From Desulfobacula sp. (GTDB lineage: Bacteria; Desulfobacterota; Desulfobacteria; Desulfobacterales; Desulfobacteraceae), in NCBI GenBank assembly GCA_023701135.1, contig JAMPXP010000008.1, positions 1 to 64,000 on the forward strand: a DNA stretch of 64,000 bases. The letters run 5' to 3'. The translations under genes were made by a program, and so were the position numbers. Below are positions 1-9,280 of the stretch, in pieces (the first letter of the stretch is position 1; every line of letters begins with the position of its first letter). The notes under the pieces were generated by a model, which was not told the DNA's origin, did no database searches, and saw only the letters and a program-made list of their open reading frames with translations.

Positions 1-102
1 ACTGAACAGGCTCGCATGTCGTACCATAATTTCGGAATTCTCCTTTGTTTTGGGTTCGGTTCTTTGTTTGGTCGCAAAACCATAACCCGGCAGGGAGAAT
101 TC

Positions 103-272
103 CTACAACATTTTTTTATCTAAAATCCGTTTTTGGACAATAGTGATCTGGTTTGTTTTTAAAAGAACTTCGATTTCACCATAGTCAGGCCATCCCTGGT
201 CACAAACTCTTCAATAACGTCCTGAAGTGCTTCAGAGGACAACTGGTCATATGGTATTTTTAATCCTGTCAT
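103..272 (-). pseudogene. YheU/UPF0270-family small protein, disrupted by an apparent 1-bp frameshift
   Basis: Hand translation from ATG at 272: MTGLKIPYDQLSSEALQDVIEEFVTRDG, then the other frame continues DYGEIEVLLKTNQITIVQKRILDKKML*. The two parts join as a YheU-like protein if one base is restored near 188-192. Confidence 0.6.
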
Positions 273-284
273 TTATGAAAATTT

Positions 285-494
285 TCAGTTTTCCAATGTC
301 GATATTTTCTTATCCGCAGGCATTTTTTTGATCCAGTATTCCAATTTATATGCTTCACTGGTGACGCCGCAGTACAGATAATTATCCGAGCATTTTAATA
401 AATAGACGAACCAGGATTTCAATCCTTCTCCTTTGACGGTAATATCGAGTCGATCCTCTCCGGAATATCTGTATCGGGCAGTATAAAATCTCAT
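285..494 (-). pseudogene. Mosaic remnant: DUF488-like N-terminus fused to an internally deleted GIY-YIG (UPF0213-like) protein
   Basis: MRFYTARYRYSGEDRLDITVKG resembles a DUF488 start; WFVYLLKCSDNYLYCGVTS resembles the GIY-YIG N-terminus; SEAYKLEYWIKKMPADKKISTLEN resembles the GIY-YIG C-terminus with the middle missing. Confidence 0.5.
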
Positions 495-730
495 GGTTTC
501 ATTTTTTCAGAAAGGTCAAAAAGATATTCAAGGCCATTCAGTTTGATCTCATAAACAGCCTGCAACATTTCTCCAAGTTTGCCTTCTGGAAAACCTTTTT
601 GTGAAAACCAGACGATGTATGGTTCCGGAAGATCAACCAAACGCAACCCCTTATATTTACCGAATGGCATTCTTTCTGTTGCCAGAGCGATGAATGCTTC
701 TTTATCCGGTTGAATAAATTGGGTCATCAT
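491..730 (-). CDS. DUF3820 family protein
   Basis: 79 aa; motif MPFGKYKGLRLVDLPEPYIVWFSQKGFPEGKLGEML is typical of DUF3820. Confidence 0.75.
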   Translation of the reverse strand: MMTQFIQPDKEAFIALATERMPFGKYKGLRLVDLPEPYIVWFSQKGFPEGKLGEMLQAVYEIKLNGLEYLFDLSEKMKP

Positions 731-747
731 TAATTATGAAGGGGTCT

Positions 748-1659
748 TTATCGACGATTTTTTTTTCTTGATGCTTTTGCCTGTTTTCTCTTGCTCTTCT
801 TTGTTTTCATTTTTTCTTTTTGTGATTTTTTATACTCCGAACCCAGAAATGAAGAATCATAATGATCCTTTTTTTGTTTGTTAAAACATGACCACCAGGA
901 CATGGATTTGTGAAGATCATCTAAACTGTTCCTTAAAAGATCATCTTTCAATGCTTCAAGAGGATTTTCTCTCCTTATTGACAGAGCTTTTTCAAAGTCA
1001 TCATAACCAATTATTGCAGGATCTATTAAGCCATCTTCATAAGCTTTCTTTATGATTTCCAAATTTTCTTCCGGGTAAAGGTCCCATATGACACATGCAA
1101 GAAGTCCCCAAAAATCAGAATTCTCTTTGGCTTCATTTCCGGTAAAAAGGGTGCCGAAAAATTCTACCACTTCTTTTCTGGGGATGTAGTCCTGAACTAC
1201 TGCATAAGCTAAGGCGTGGCATGCTGATACTCTGATATAATCATCCGCATTCTTATTTAAGACCAAGGATTTAATCCTATCTGTTGAACCTCCACAGGTA
1301 TTCAGCAATAAGGTTGGCAGGTCGGATGTGCATATTTCTCCGTATATTTCATGGGGCATCTCACCGGGTAAACTGAAAATATCCACCAACAATTGATGAG
1401 CGCCTGTTTCTTTAAAATGACCAAGAAGCATTGTGGCATAGATGTGATCATACAGTGTCGTGTTTTCAATGTATTGATCAGGATTATTAAACAGGCCTTG
1501 AAGGATTTTTATCAGGTGTGGCGTGATCTCATCCTTTAGTTCTATTGCCGCTTGAACCTGCTTTTTTTTATAAACGCCATCGTAAATCTTAAAGGAATCG
1601 AGTATCTCAAGAATTCTATTTTCAGCGCTACCTTCATTTTCCATTTTATCTGTTTCCAT
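748..1659 (-). CDS. DUF1186 domain-containing protein with basic C-terminal tail
   Basis: 303 aa; LYDHIYATMLLGHFKETGAHQLLVDIFSLP and following segments resemble DUF1186; Lys/Arg-rich C-terminus. Confidence 0.65.
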   Translation of the reverse strand: METDKMENEGSAENRILEILDSFKIYDGVYKKKQVQAAIELKDEITPHLIKILQGLFNNPDQYIENTTLYDHIYATMLLGHFKETGAHQLLVDIFSLPGEMPHEIYGEICTSDLPTLLLNTCGGSTDRIKSLVLNKNADDYIRVSACHALAYAVVQDYIPRKEVVEFFGTLFTGNEAKENSDFWGLLACVIWDLYPEENLEIIKKAYEDGLIDPAIIGYDDFEKALSIRRENPLEALKDDLLRNSLDDLHKSMSWWSCFNKQKKDHYDSSFLGSEYKKSQKEKMKTKKSKRKQAKASRKKNRR

Positions 1660-1699
1660 TAATCTTATCCTTCAATCCATTCGTTATTCCCGGCAAATT

Positions 1700-2824
1700 C
1701 TATTGTCGGTCCAGATCAGACAGAAATGACTTAAATTCAATACCATAGATATACAGCAGCACTATGGCAAGCCCAAAGAGCAGCGGACCATAAAGCAGGC
1801 CCAGGAGACCGAAGCTGTTGATTCCGCCCAGGATGGAGAAAAAAATGAGAAGCGTATTCATTTCCGACGCGTTCTGCATGAAAAGGGGGCGAAGGAAATT
1901 ATCAATCCCGCCTACTATTATAATGCACCAGATCACAAGAAACAGGGAGAGCCAAGGGCTTCCGGAAAGAACGAGATAAACGGCTGCCGGCACCCAGACC
2001 AGGGCGGTTCCCACCATGGGAATCAGGGAGGCAAAGGCCATGACCATACCCCAGAACAAACCGGGGAGCCCGCAGCTATAAAAGGCGATTCCACCTGCAA
2101 GGCCCTGGGCCATGGCCGTGACAAAGGTTCCGAGCAGGGCGGATTTGGCGATTTCTTTAATTTTGAGGATGATCTGCATTTCCTGGGTCCGGCTCATGGG
2201 GACCAGGTGCAGGACCCGGTTCAAAATCCGGCTTTCATCCCGGATCAGAAAGAAAAAGGTGAAAATCATGAGGCAGAATTTTCCGATAAAGGAACCGATG
2301 TTTCCTACCAGTTGTCCTCCCTGGTTTAAAAGCGTTTTTCCCAGTTTGGAGGTGGTGTCCAGCACCAGTTTGTCTATCTTCAGATCTGTGAGGTTCAGAT
2401 CCGGGAAGATTTTCCGGACGTCGGGGAGTTGAGCGTTTACCCAGGCATACAGCTTGACGGTCAGGGGGTGCTCCAGAAGAGCCTTGTATTTTTCATCGGC
2501 TATCCAGTCGTACATGGCATTAAAAGAGGAAACGCCTTGCTGAATTAATGAAAGCATCAGGAACACCAGGGGAATAACGACCACGATGGTGAGTAAAAGG
2601 CAAGAGACAGCGGCTGAGAGGTTTTTCCGGTTGCCCAGAACGGTTTCGATCTGCCGGTGAACCGGGCTTGCCACCGAGGAAAGAATCAAGGCCAGCAGTA
2701 TGGTGTGGATATAGGGCCGGATGATGGAAAAACATCCCAGAAACACGATCCCCATGAGAAAAAAAAGGAAATAATGGGGGTTGGGTTGAAAAAATTTTTT
2801 CCCTTGTTGTTGGTTTTGTGGCAT
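1700..2824 (-). CDS. AI-2E family transporter (PerM/YdiK-like permease)
   Basis: 374 aa, about eight hydrophobic segments; GLPGLFWGMVMAFASLIPMVGTALVWVPAAVYL motif of the family. Confidence 0.85.
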   Translation of the reverse strand: MPQNQQQGKKFFQPNPHYFLFFLMGIVFLGCFSIIRPYIHTILLALILSSVASPVHRQIETVLGNRKNLSAAVSCLLLTIVVVIPLVFLMLSLIQQGVSSFNAMYDWIADEKYKALLEHPLTVKLYAWVNAQLPDVRKIFPDLNLTDLKIDKLVLDTTSKLGKTLLNQGGQLVGNIGSFIGKFCLMIFTFFFLIRDESRILNRVLHLVPMSRTQEMQIILKIKEIAKSALLGTFVTAMAQGLAGGIAFYSCGLPGLFWGMVMAFASLIPMVGTALVWVPAAVYLVLSGSPWLSLFLVIWCIIIVGGIDNFLRPLFMQNASEMNTLLIFFSILGGINSFGLLGLLYGPLLFGLAIVLLYIYGIEFKSFLSDLDRQ

Positions 2825-2843
2825 ATGTCCCCCGTAAAATCCG

Positions 2844-3719
2844 TCAGTTTTTGATCCATTTGTGAAAGATGAGCAGTGTCAGATATGTGGCGCCGCTTAA
2901 GATAATAATGGTAGGCCCGCTGGAAAGACTGAGGGCATAGCTTAACAAGAGTCCGGTGGAGGTAAAAAAAGCGCACAGAAGAATGGAAAAAAGCATCATC
3001 TGCCAGAGCCGTTTTGCATAAAAAGAGGCAATGGCCGAAGGGATGGTCAAAAGGGCGATGACCAGGACGATCCCCACGATTCTGACCAGGAGAACTACGG
3101 TAAGGGAGGTCAGAACCAAAAGCAGGAGATAGAAAAAACTGGTATTGAGCCCCCTCAGGGACATGAATTCGCTGTCAAAGCAGACACTGAAAAACCGGTT
3201 GAAAAAAAGAATACTGAGGCCGAGAACCAGTACATCCAGACAGGCGACAAAAATCAGATCTTTTTTTGAAATCAGGAGGATGTCCCCGAAAAGATAGGAG
3301 GAAAGATTGAAATACCCGGCGGTCCTGTCGATGAAGAGGATACCGGCGGCCATGCCCACAGCCCAGAGGGTTCCGATGATGGTATCTTCCCTTTCTTTGG
3401 CATGGAGGCTGACAAGTCCTATGATAACGGCCGAGATAACGGCTGCAACGGTGGCGCCGAGGATGGGATCAAACCAGGAAAGCCCGACATTGACCTGGAG
3501 AAAAATAGCCAGGCCGATGCCGCCGAAAACAGAATGGGAAATGGCACCGGCCAGGTATCCGATTCTTTTGATGGTGACAAAAGTGCCGATGATGCCAAAG
3601 GAAACGGATGCAAGACCGCCCATGACCAAGGCATATCTTAAAAACAGGTTATCCGGGTCCAGGAGGGCCTGTATGGCTTCAATCATGGCTGTGGCCTTCG
3701 TGGCTGCACCGGTGATCAT
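2844..3719 (-). CDS. Zinc/manganese ABC transporter permease (ZnuB-like)
   Basis: Polytopic; RIGYLAGAISHSVFGGIGLAIFLQ, HAKEREDTIIGTLWAVGMAAGILFI. The start may instead be the internal Met at about 3686, which would reduce the overlap with the ATPase gene. Confidence 0.88.
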   Translation of the reverse strand: MITGAATKATAMIEAIQALLDPDNLFLRYALVMGGLASVSFGIIGTFVTIKRIGYLAGAISHSVFGGIGLAIFLQVNVGLSWFDPILGATVAAVISAVIIGLVSLHAKEREDTIIGTLWAVGMAAGILFIDRTAGYFNLSSYLFGDILLISKKDLIFVACLDVLVLGLSILFFNRFFSVCFDSEFMSLRGLNTSFFYLLLLVLTSLTVVLLVRIVGIVLVIALLTIPSAIASFYAKRLWQMMLFSILLCAFFTSTGLLLSYALSLSSGPTIIILSGATYLTLLIFHKWIKN

Positions 3720-4434
3720 GCCGGACCATTTTCAGATCCCCGTGATAAATATCCTTTATCAACAATCCGTTCATGAGGGTTGTGGGATGAATCACCACTT
3801 TCCGGTTCACGCAGATGACGCTTTTAACATATTTTGAAACAAAACCCAGGTCATGGGAAACCACAAGAATAGTCATTTTTGCGTTCAAGGTCTGAAGAAT
3901 GGAAAAAAGATTGACCTCTGTTTCATGGTCCACATTGGCGGTGGGTTCGTCCAGCAAGAGGATGGCTGGCCGGCTGCAAAGCGCCCGGGCGATGAGAATG
4001 CGCTGTCTCTGACCCCCGGAAAGTTCGTTGAATCCTGTGCCGGCAAAGCCGGTCATTCCGACTTCGTCAATGGCGGCCAAGGCTTCGGACCGGTCTTTTT
4101 TTGCAAACCAGAGGGTTTTTTTGGCCAGTCTTCCCATGAGAACGACATCCATGACCGTGGCCGGGAAATTCATGTCCAGGGGAGCGTATTGGGGCATATA
4201 CCCGATTTTCTGCCGGACCTGTTCGGGTGGTTCCCCAAATATGCGGATCCGTCCCTGATCCGGTTTGAGAAGGCCTAGGATGAGTTTTAAAAGAGTGGTT
4301 TTCCCGCCGCCGTTGGGCCCGACAATGCTGGCAAATTCACCCTTGTGGATGAATAGGGTGACATCCTCCAGAATCTTGTTCTGTTTATAGGCAAATGAAA
4401 CATTTTCCAATATGATATCGTGGTCGGTTTCCAT
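3679..4434 (-). CDS. Zinc/manganese ABC transporter ATP-binding protein (ZnuC-like)
   Basis: Walker A GPNGGGKTT, signature LSGGQRQR, Walker B ILLLDEPTANVD; His-rich C-terminus HDHRCSHEGHSHD. Confidence 0.9.
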   Translation of the reverse strand: METDHDIILENVSFAYKQNKILEDVTLFIHKGEFASIVGPNGGGKTTLLKLILGLLKPDQGRIRIFGEPPEQVRQKIGYMPQYAPLDMNFPATVMDVVLMGRLAKKTLWFAKKDRSEALAAIDEVGMTGFAGTGFNELSGGQRQRILIARALCSRPAILLLDEPTANVDHETEVNLFSILQTLNAKMTILVVSHDLGFVSKYVKSVICVNRKVVIHPTTLMNGLLIKDIYHGDLKMVRHDHRCSHEGHSHD

Positions 4435-4598
4435 AGAGTTTGAATTTTATACCATTGATGCTTGTTTTGGGCAACAATTTTCACCGGGCCGGTCTATTAA
4501 TGCTTGACAGACAAACCCCTACAAGAATAATGTTCCAGGTGATAAAGCGCCTGTGCGGGAAAGACATGCGCATAAAGTCCATACTTTAAGATAAGGCA

Positions 4599-6599
4599 AT
4601 GGATGTGGAAGACAGCAGCAGATACAAAATTCTGACCATTGATGATGAAGCGTATATCCGTCAGAGCATCCGGACCTATCTGGAAGATTGTGAATTTACT
4701 GTTTTTGAAGCGGAAAACGGGAAAAAAGGCATTGAGGTATTTGACCGGGAACATCCGGATCTGGTCCTGCTGGATTTGAGAATGCCGGAGATGGACGGGC
4801 TCCAGGTTCTGGAAGCCTTGCGGGACAAAGCACCGGATATTCCGCTGGTGGTCGCTTCCGGAACAGGAAATATTTCAGCCGTGGTTGAGGCCCTTCATCT
4901 GGGGGCCTGGGATTATATTCTCAAACCCATTGAAGATCTGAACGTTTTATACCATTCCGTGCAAAAATGTTTAAAGGAAAGCCGGCTTAAAAAGGAAAAT
5001 CAGCAGTATCAGGAGCGCCTCGAGGAGCTTGTCATTGAAAGGACAAGGGAGCTCAAGAAGAGCGAAGAGCGATATAAGGCCATTTTTGAATATACCGGCA
5101 CAGCCGCCATTATCATTGAGCCCGACGACAGTATTTCCATGGTCAATTCAAAATTTGCCGAGCTTGCCGGCATGGCCCGCCAGGATATAGTGGACAAGAA
5201 AAAATGGGTTGATTTTGTTTCTCCCGGTGACATCCAGGTCATGCGCAATTATTTTGAAGCACGGGTGAATCTGAAAACGGCTAATTTCGCACCCATGCAG
5301 TATGAAATCAAATTTACCGGCAATAACGGGGAAGAAAAATTTGTCTATGTCAGTCTCGGGGCGATTCCCGGAACCGATAAAGCCGTTGTTTCATTGCTGG
5401 ATGTAACGGAAAAAAAAAAGGCGGAACAACGGTGGCGTAGCCTTGAAAACCAGCTTAAAAAAGCCCAGAAAATGGAAGCCATAGGAACATTGGCCGGTGG
5501 CATTGCCCATGATCTCAACAATATCTTAAGCCCCATTCTTGGTTATGCAGACATGATCATGAGATCCTCTGATCCGTCCACAACCGTATTCCAGCGCAGC
5601 GAAAAAATTCAGAAAGCCGCTTTGAGGGCCGCCGATCTGGTGAGCCAGGTATTGACCTTCAACCGCAGAAATGAAGAAGAAAAGCGCATCGTCCGGATCC
5701 ACCCAGTATTAAAGGAGGTCATTAAACTCCTGAGAGGGTCCATTCCCTCCACCATCACCATTGTGGATAAGATCGATCGCAACTGCAGATCCGTGGAGGC
5801 GGACCCGACCCAGATCCATCAGGTCATCATGAATCTGTGCACCAATGCCTATCACGCCATGGAGGAAAAAGGCGGTATCCTCACCGTGGGTTTGAACGAG
5901 ATCATCCTTTCCCCTTCGGATATTGTGGCCTATGCCAGCCCTGAATGCAGACCGGGAACCTATCTTGCCCTTGAAGTATCGGATACGGGCTGCGGGATGA
6001 CCGAAGATATCATGGAAAGAATGTTCGACCCTTATTTTTCCACCAAGGAAGAAGGAAAGGGGACAGGACTCGGTCTTGCCACGGTGTATGGGATAGTAAA
6101 ATCATGCAAGGGGATTATCCGGGTCAAAAGCAAGGTAAACCAGGGAACCTGCTTTATGGTTCTTCTGCCCGTTGCCGGTGATGAAAATACGGCCGAGAAA
6201 GGGGAAATCCATGGGAAATCTCAGAACGCCGGTTCAGGAGAAAGGATTCTGGTGGTGGATGATGACAAAGATATTGCGCTCATGTGCCAGGAAGGGTTGG
6301 AAACCCTTGGATATCAAGTAACTTCTTTTTTCTCAAGCCTGGAGGCCCTTGATTTTTTCAAAAGGGAGGGGCATTGTATCGATCTTGTCGTTACGGATCA
6401 GACCATGCCGGGAAAAACAGGGTTTGACCTTGCAAAGGAGATATTGTCCATCAGAAAAGATGTCCCCATTATTCTCTGCTCCGGATATGCCGGTGCCGTC
6501 AGCAAGGGAAAGATTGAAGAGGCGGGGATTGACAGTTTTATCATGAAACCGGTTACGGTGGAGGCGCTTTCAAAAAAGATTCAACAACTTTTAAAATAA
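4599..6599 (+). CDS. Hybrid sensor histidine kinase/response regulator (REC-PAS-HisKA-HATPase-REC)
   Basis: N-terminal REC (ILTIDDE, LVLLDLRMPEMDG), PAS, H-box GGIAHDLNNILSPILGY, G-box GKGTGLGLATVYGIV, C-terminal REC (ILVVDDDKD, LVVTDQTMPG). Confidence 0.92.
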   Translation: MDVEDSSRYKILTIDDEAYIRQSIRTYLEDCEFTVFEAENGKKGIEVFDREHPDLVLLDLRMPEMDGLQVLEALRDKAPDIPLVVASGTGNISAVVEALHLGAWDYILKPIEDLNVLYHSVQKCLKESRLKKENQQYQERLEELVIERTRELKKSEERYKAIFEYTGTAAIIIEPDDSISMVNSKFAELAGMARQDIVDKKKWVDFVSPGDIQVMRNYFEARVNLKTANFAPMQYEIKFTGNNGEEKFVYVSLGAIPGTDKAVVSLLDVTEKKKAEQRWRSLENQLKKAQKMEAIGTLAGGIAHDLNNILSPILGYADMIMRSSDPSTTVFQRSEKIQKAALRAADLVSQVLTFNRRNEEEKRIVRIHPVLKEVIKLLRGSIPSTITIVDKIDRNCRSVEADPTQIHQVIMNLCTNAYHAMEEKGGILTVGLNEIILSPSDIVAYASPECRPGTYLALEVSDTGCGMTEDIMERMFDPYFSTKEEGKGTGLGLATVYGIVKSCKGIIRVKSKVNQGTCFMVLLPVAGDENTAEKGEIHGKSQNAGSGERILVVDDDKDIALMCQEGLETLGYQVTSFFSSLEALDFFKREGHCIDLVVTDQTMPGKTGFDLAKEILSIRKDVPIILCSGYAGAVSKGKIEEAGIDSFIMKPVTVEALSKKIQQLLK

Positions 6600-6633
6600 A
6601 TTCAGACAAGGCTTTTTTATAAGGAAGGACAAA

Positions 6634-7014
6634 ATGACGGCTGGACCCAGACATTTTTTAATCCTTGATGATGAAGAAAGCATTCGGCAAAGTATCGCTG
6701 CTTACATGGAAGACGAGGGATATATTGTTTTTCAGGCTACCAGTGGGGAACAGGCCCTTGCCATCATCCGCAGCCATCGGATTGACGAAGCGGTTGTGGA
6801 TATCCGGCTTCCGGGAATGGACGGCAACACCTTCATGATTGAAGCCAGGAAAATTCTGCCGGACATTAAATTTGTGGTCCATACCGGTTCTACAGATTAT
6901 ACGCCGCCCGATGCGGTAAAGGCTCTGGGCATAACCGCCAAAAAGGTCATGATCAAGCCGGCCGGTGATTTGAAGATTTTAAAAAATGCATTAACAGATC
7001 AATATGAAGGATAA
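6634..7014 (+). CDS. Single-domain response regulator (REC)
   Basis: 126 aa; FLILDDEESIRQSI, AVVDIRLPGMDG, conserved K in MIKPAGD. Confidence 0.88.
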   Translation: MTAGPRHFLILDDEESIRQSIAAYMEDEGYIVFQATSGEQALAIIRSHRIDEAVVDIRLPGMDGNTFMIEARKILPDIKFVVHTGSTDYTPPDAVKALGITAKKVMIKPAGDLKILKNALTDQYEG

Positions 7015-7025
7015 GGACATCAGCC

Positions 7026-8255
7026 ATGACAGACCCGTCGGCAAAAAAAATTCTTGTGATTGACGATGAGGAATATATCAGGGACAGTGTCATCGGCTTT
7101 CTTGAGGATTTCGGATTTGAGGTCGTAGATGCGGAAAACGGCAGGATCGGCCTTGAGGTTTTTGATAGCCGGCAACCGGATCTGGTGCTTTGCGATCTTC
7201 GCATGCCGGAGATGGACGGCCTTGAAGTCCTGGCCAGTGTGAGGCGCAGGAATTCAAATATTCCGATTATCATCGTTTCCGGGGCCGGTAATATTGCCGA
7301 TACGGTGGAAGCCTTGAGACTGGGGGCCTGGGATTATATCATCAAACCCATTCAGGATATGAATGTCCTTTACCACGCCGTGAATAAGGCCCTTGAAAGG
7401 GCTGACCTGATCCGGGAAAAATATCGGTATGAGAAGGATTTGGAAACCGTCAACCTTCAATTGCGGATGTCCCTTGAAACCCTTGAGAAAACAAGGGATC
7501 AACTGGTCCAATCGGAAAAAATGGCAGCTCTGGGTGAACTTGTGGCAGGAGTTGCCCATGAAATCAATACGCCGGTGGGAGTGGGAGTCACGGCCGCCTC
7601 ATTTCTGGATGCCAAAACCCATGAGGTTAAAAAGATTTATGAAGCCGGCGAATTAAAAAGAAGCGAGCTGGAGAATTATCTTCAGACCGTTGAAGAGGTC
7701 TCCAATTCCATTCTCATCAATATGGAGAGGGCCGCCGAACTGGTTTCCAGCTTTAAACAGGTGGCTGTGGACCAATCCAGCGAGAACCGGCGGCAATTCA
7801 ATCTCAAGGAATATATCGATGAAATCCTTTTGAGCCTGCGGCCGCGATATAAAAAAACCGAGCATACCATTGAAGTGTCTTGTGAAGCGGATATTGAACT
7901 CTATTCTTTTCCCGGCGCCTTTTCCCAGATCCTCAACAATCTGATCATGAATTCTCTGGTCCACGGATTTCAGCAGATTGAAAAGGGGACCATAACCGTG
8001 AATATTTCCCGGCAGGGGAAAAATATCCTGTTTGTCTATCGGGACAACGGACGGGGAATGGGACCCGAAGAAAGGGAAAAAGTGTTTGACCCCTTCTATA
8101 CCACCATGCGGGGTAAGGGGGGCACCGGGCTGGGCATGTCCATTGTGTTTAACCTTATCACCCAGACCCTCAAAGGCAGCATTGAATGTGAAAGTTCGCC
8201 AGGCAAGGGGGTTGTGTTTACCATGACATTTCCGGAGCATTTGGAAACCATTTGA
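7026..8255 (+). CDS. Hybrid histidine kinase (REC-HisKA-HATPase)
   Basis: REC ILVIDDEEYIRDSV/LVLCDLRMPEMDG; H-box AGVAHEINTPVG; GKGGTGLGMSIVFNLI. Confidence 0.9.
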   Translation: MTDPSAKKILVIDDEEYIRDSVIGFLEDFGFEVVDAENGRIGLEVFDSRQPDLVLCDLRMPEMDGLEVLASVRRRNSNIPIIIVSGAGNIADTVEALRLGAWDYIIKPIQDMNVLYHAVNKALERADLIREKYRYEKDLETVNLQLRMSLETLEKTRDQLVQSEKMAALGELVAGVAHEINTPVGVGVTAASFLDAKTHEVKKIYEAGELKRSELENYLQTVEEVSNSILINMERAAELVSSFKQVAVDQSSENRRQFNLKEYIDEILLSLRPRYKKTEHTIEVSCEADIELYSFPGAFSQILNNLIMNSLVHGFQQIEKGTITVNISRQGKNILFVYRDNGRGMGPEEREKVFDPFYTTMRGKGGTGLGMSIVFNLITQTLKGSIECESSPGKGVVFTMTFPEHLETI

Positions 8256-9280
8256 ACATGCAGATTTTAAACCCATCCCGGTGGTATCTCCATCCTGTTT
8301 TTATTTTTGCCTGTTCCATCTTTGCCCTGGCCGCCGTTCTGGTCATGACGGTGAGCTGGTATATGGAAATCACCCGGGCCCTTGAAGTGGTGATTTTAAA
8401 ATTCAATATTGACCCCACTTCCATCTTTCCTTCAAAAACCGGCATGACCATTTTGATTCTCATTGCTTTGATCGTTGTGGTGCTGGCCGGTATTCTTCTG
8501 GCCTTTATCTATTATCAGAAAACCGTGAACCTTTTCCGGCTTCAGCATAATTTCATCTATAATTTTACCCATGAGCTGAAAACGCCGGTGACCTCTTTGC
8601 GGATTTATCTTGAAACCTTTATCCGCCATCCCCTGGGACCGGATGAAATTAAAAAATACAGTGAAAATATGATCCAGGATGTCAACCGCCTGACTGACAA
8701 TATCAACAGCATTCTGAACCTTGCACGGATTGAAAGTCAGAATTTCGGGTCACAGGTCACAAGGGCCTGCCTGGTGGAATTGGTGGAAAATTTCTGTAGG
8801 AAAAATGCCTCCCTTTTCCGGAATCTTGAGATTAAAATCGACAACCGGTCCGAGGTTCCCCTGGTTTATCCGGTCAACCTGTTCTTGTTTGAAATGCTTC
8901 TTATGAATCTTATTTCCAACGCCGTTAAATACAATGAATCGGAAAAACCGGAACTGACCATCCGCTTCAGGAGTTTTATTCAGAAAATCACCATTGAATT
9001 CATCGACAACGGCATTGGGGTGGATAAAAAAGACCAGAAACAGATTTTTAAGAAATTTTACCAGGCCCAGCAAAAAGATAAAAAAGACGTTTCAGGATCA
9101 GGCCTGGGGCTTTATCTGGTGTCCAGTATCGCCATGATCCATGGATGGAAAACCGCGGTGGCCAGCGAGGGCAAGTCAAAGGGGGCCACGTTTATCATTA
9201 CCATCCCCACCACCGGTATTGCTGATATCAGGGAGAAGCATTTATGGAAGCGGCTCAAAAAAAGCGTATCCTCGTCATAG
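8252..9280 (+). CDS. Membrane sensor histidine kinase
   Basis: Two hydrophobic segments, H-box FIYNFTHELKTPVTSL, NAVKYN, GSGLGLYLV. Start is TTG at 8252 or ATG at 8258. Confidence 0.9.
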   Translation: MNMQILNPSRWYLHPVFIFACSIFALAAVLVMTVSWYMEITRALEVVILKFNIDPTSIFPSKTGMTILILIALIVVVLAGILLAFIYYQKTVNLFRLQHNFIYNFTHELKTPVTSLRIYLETFIRHPLGPDEIKKYSENMIQDVNRLTDNINSILNLARIESQNFGSQVTRACLVELVENFCRKNASLFRNLEIKIDNRSEVPLVYPVNLFLFEMLLMNLISNAVKYNESEKPELTIRFRSFIQKITIEFIDNGIGVDKKDQKQIFKKFYQAQQKDKKDVSGSGLGLYLVSSIAMIHGWKTAVASEGKSKGATFIITIPTTGIADIREKHLWKRLKKSVSSS

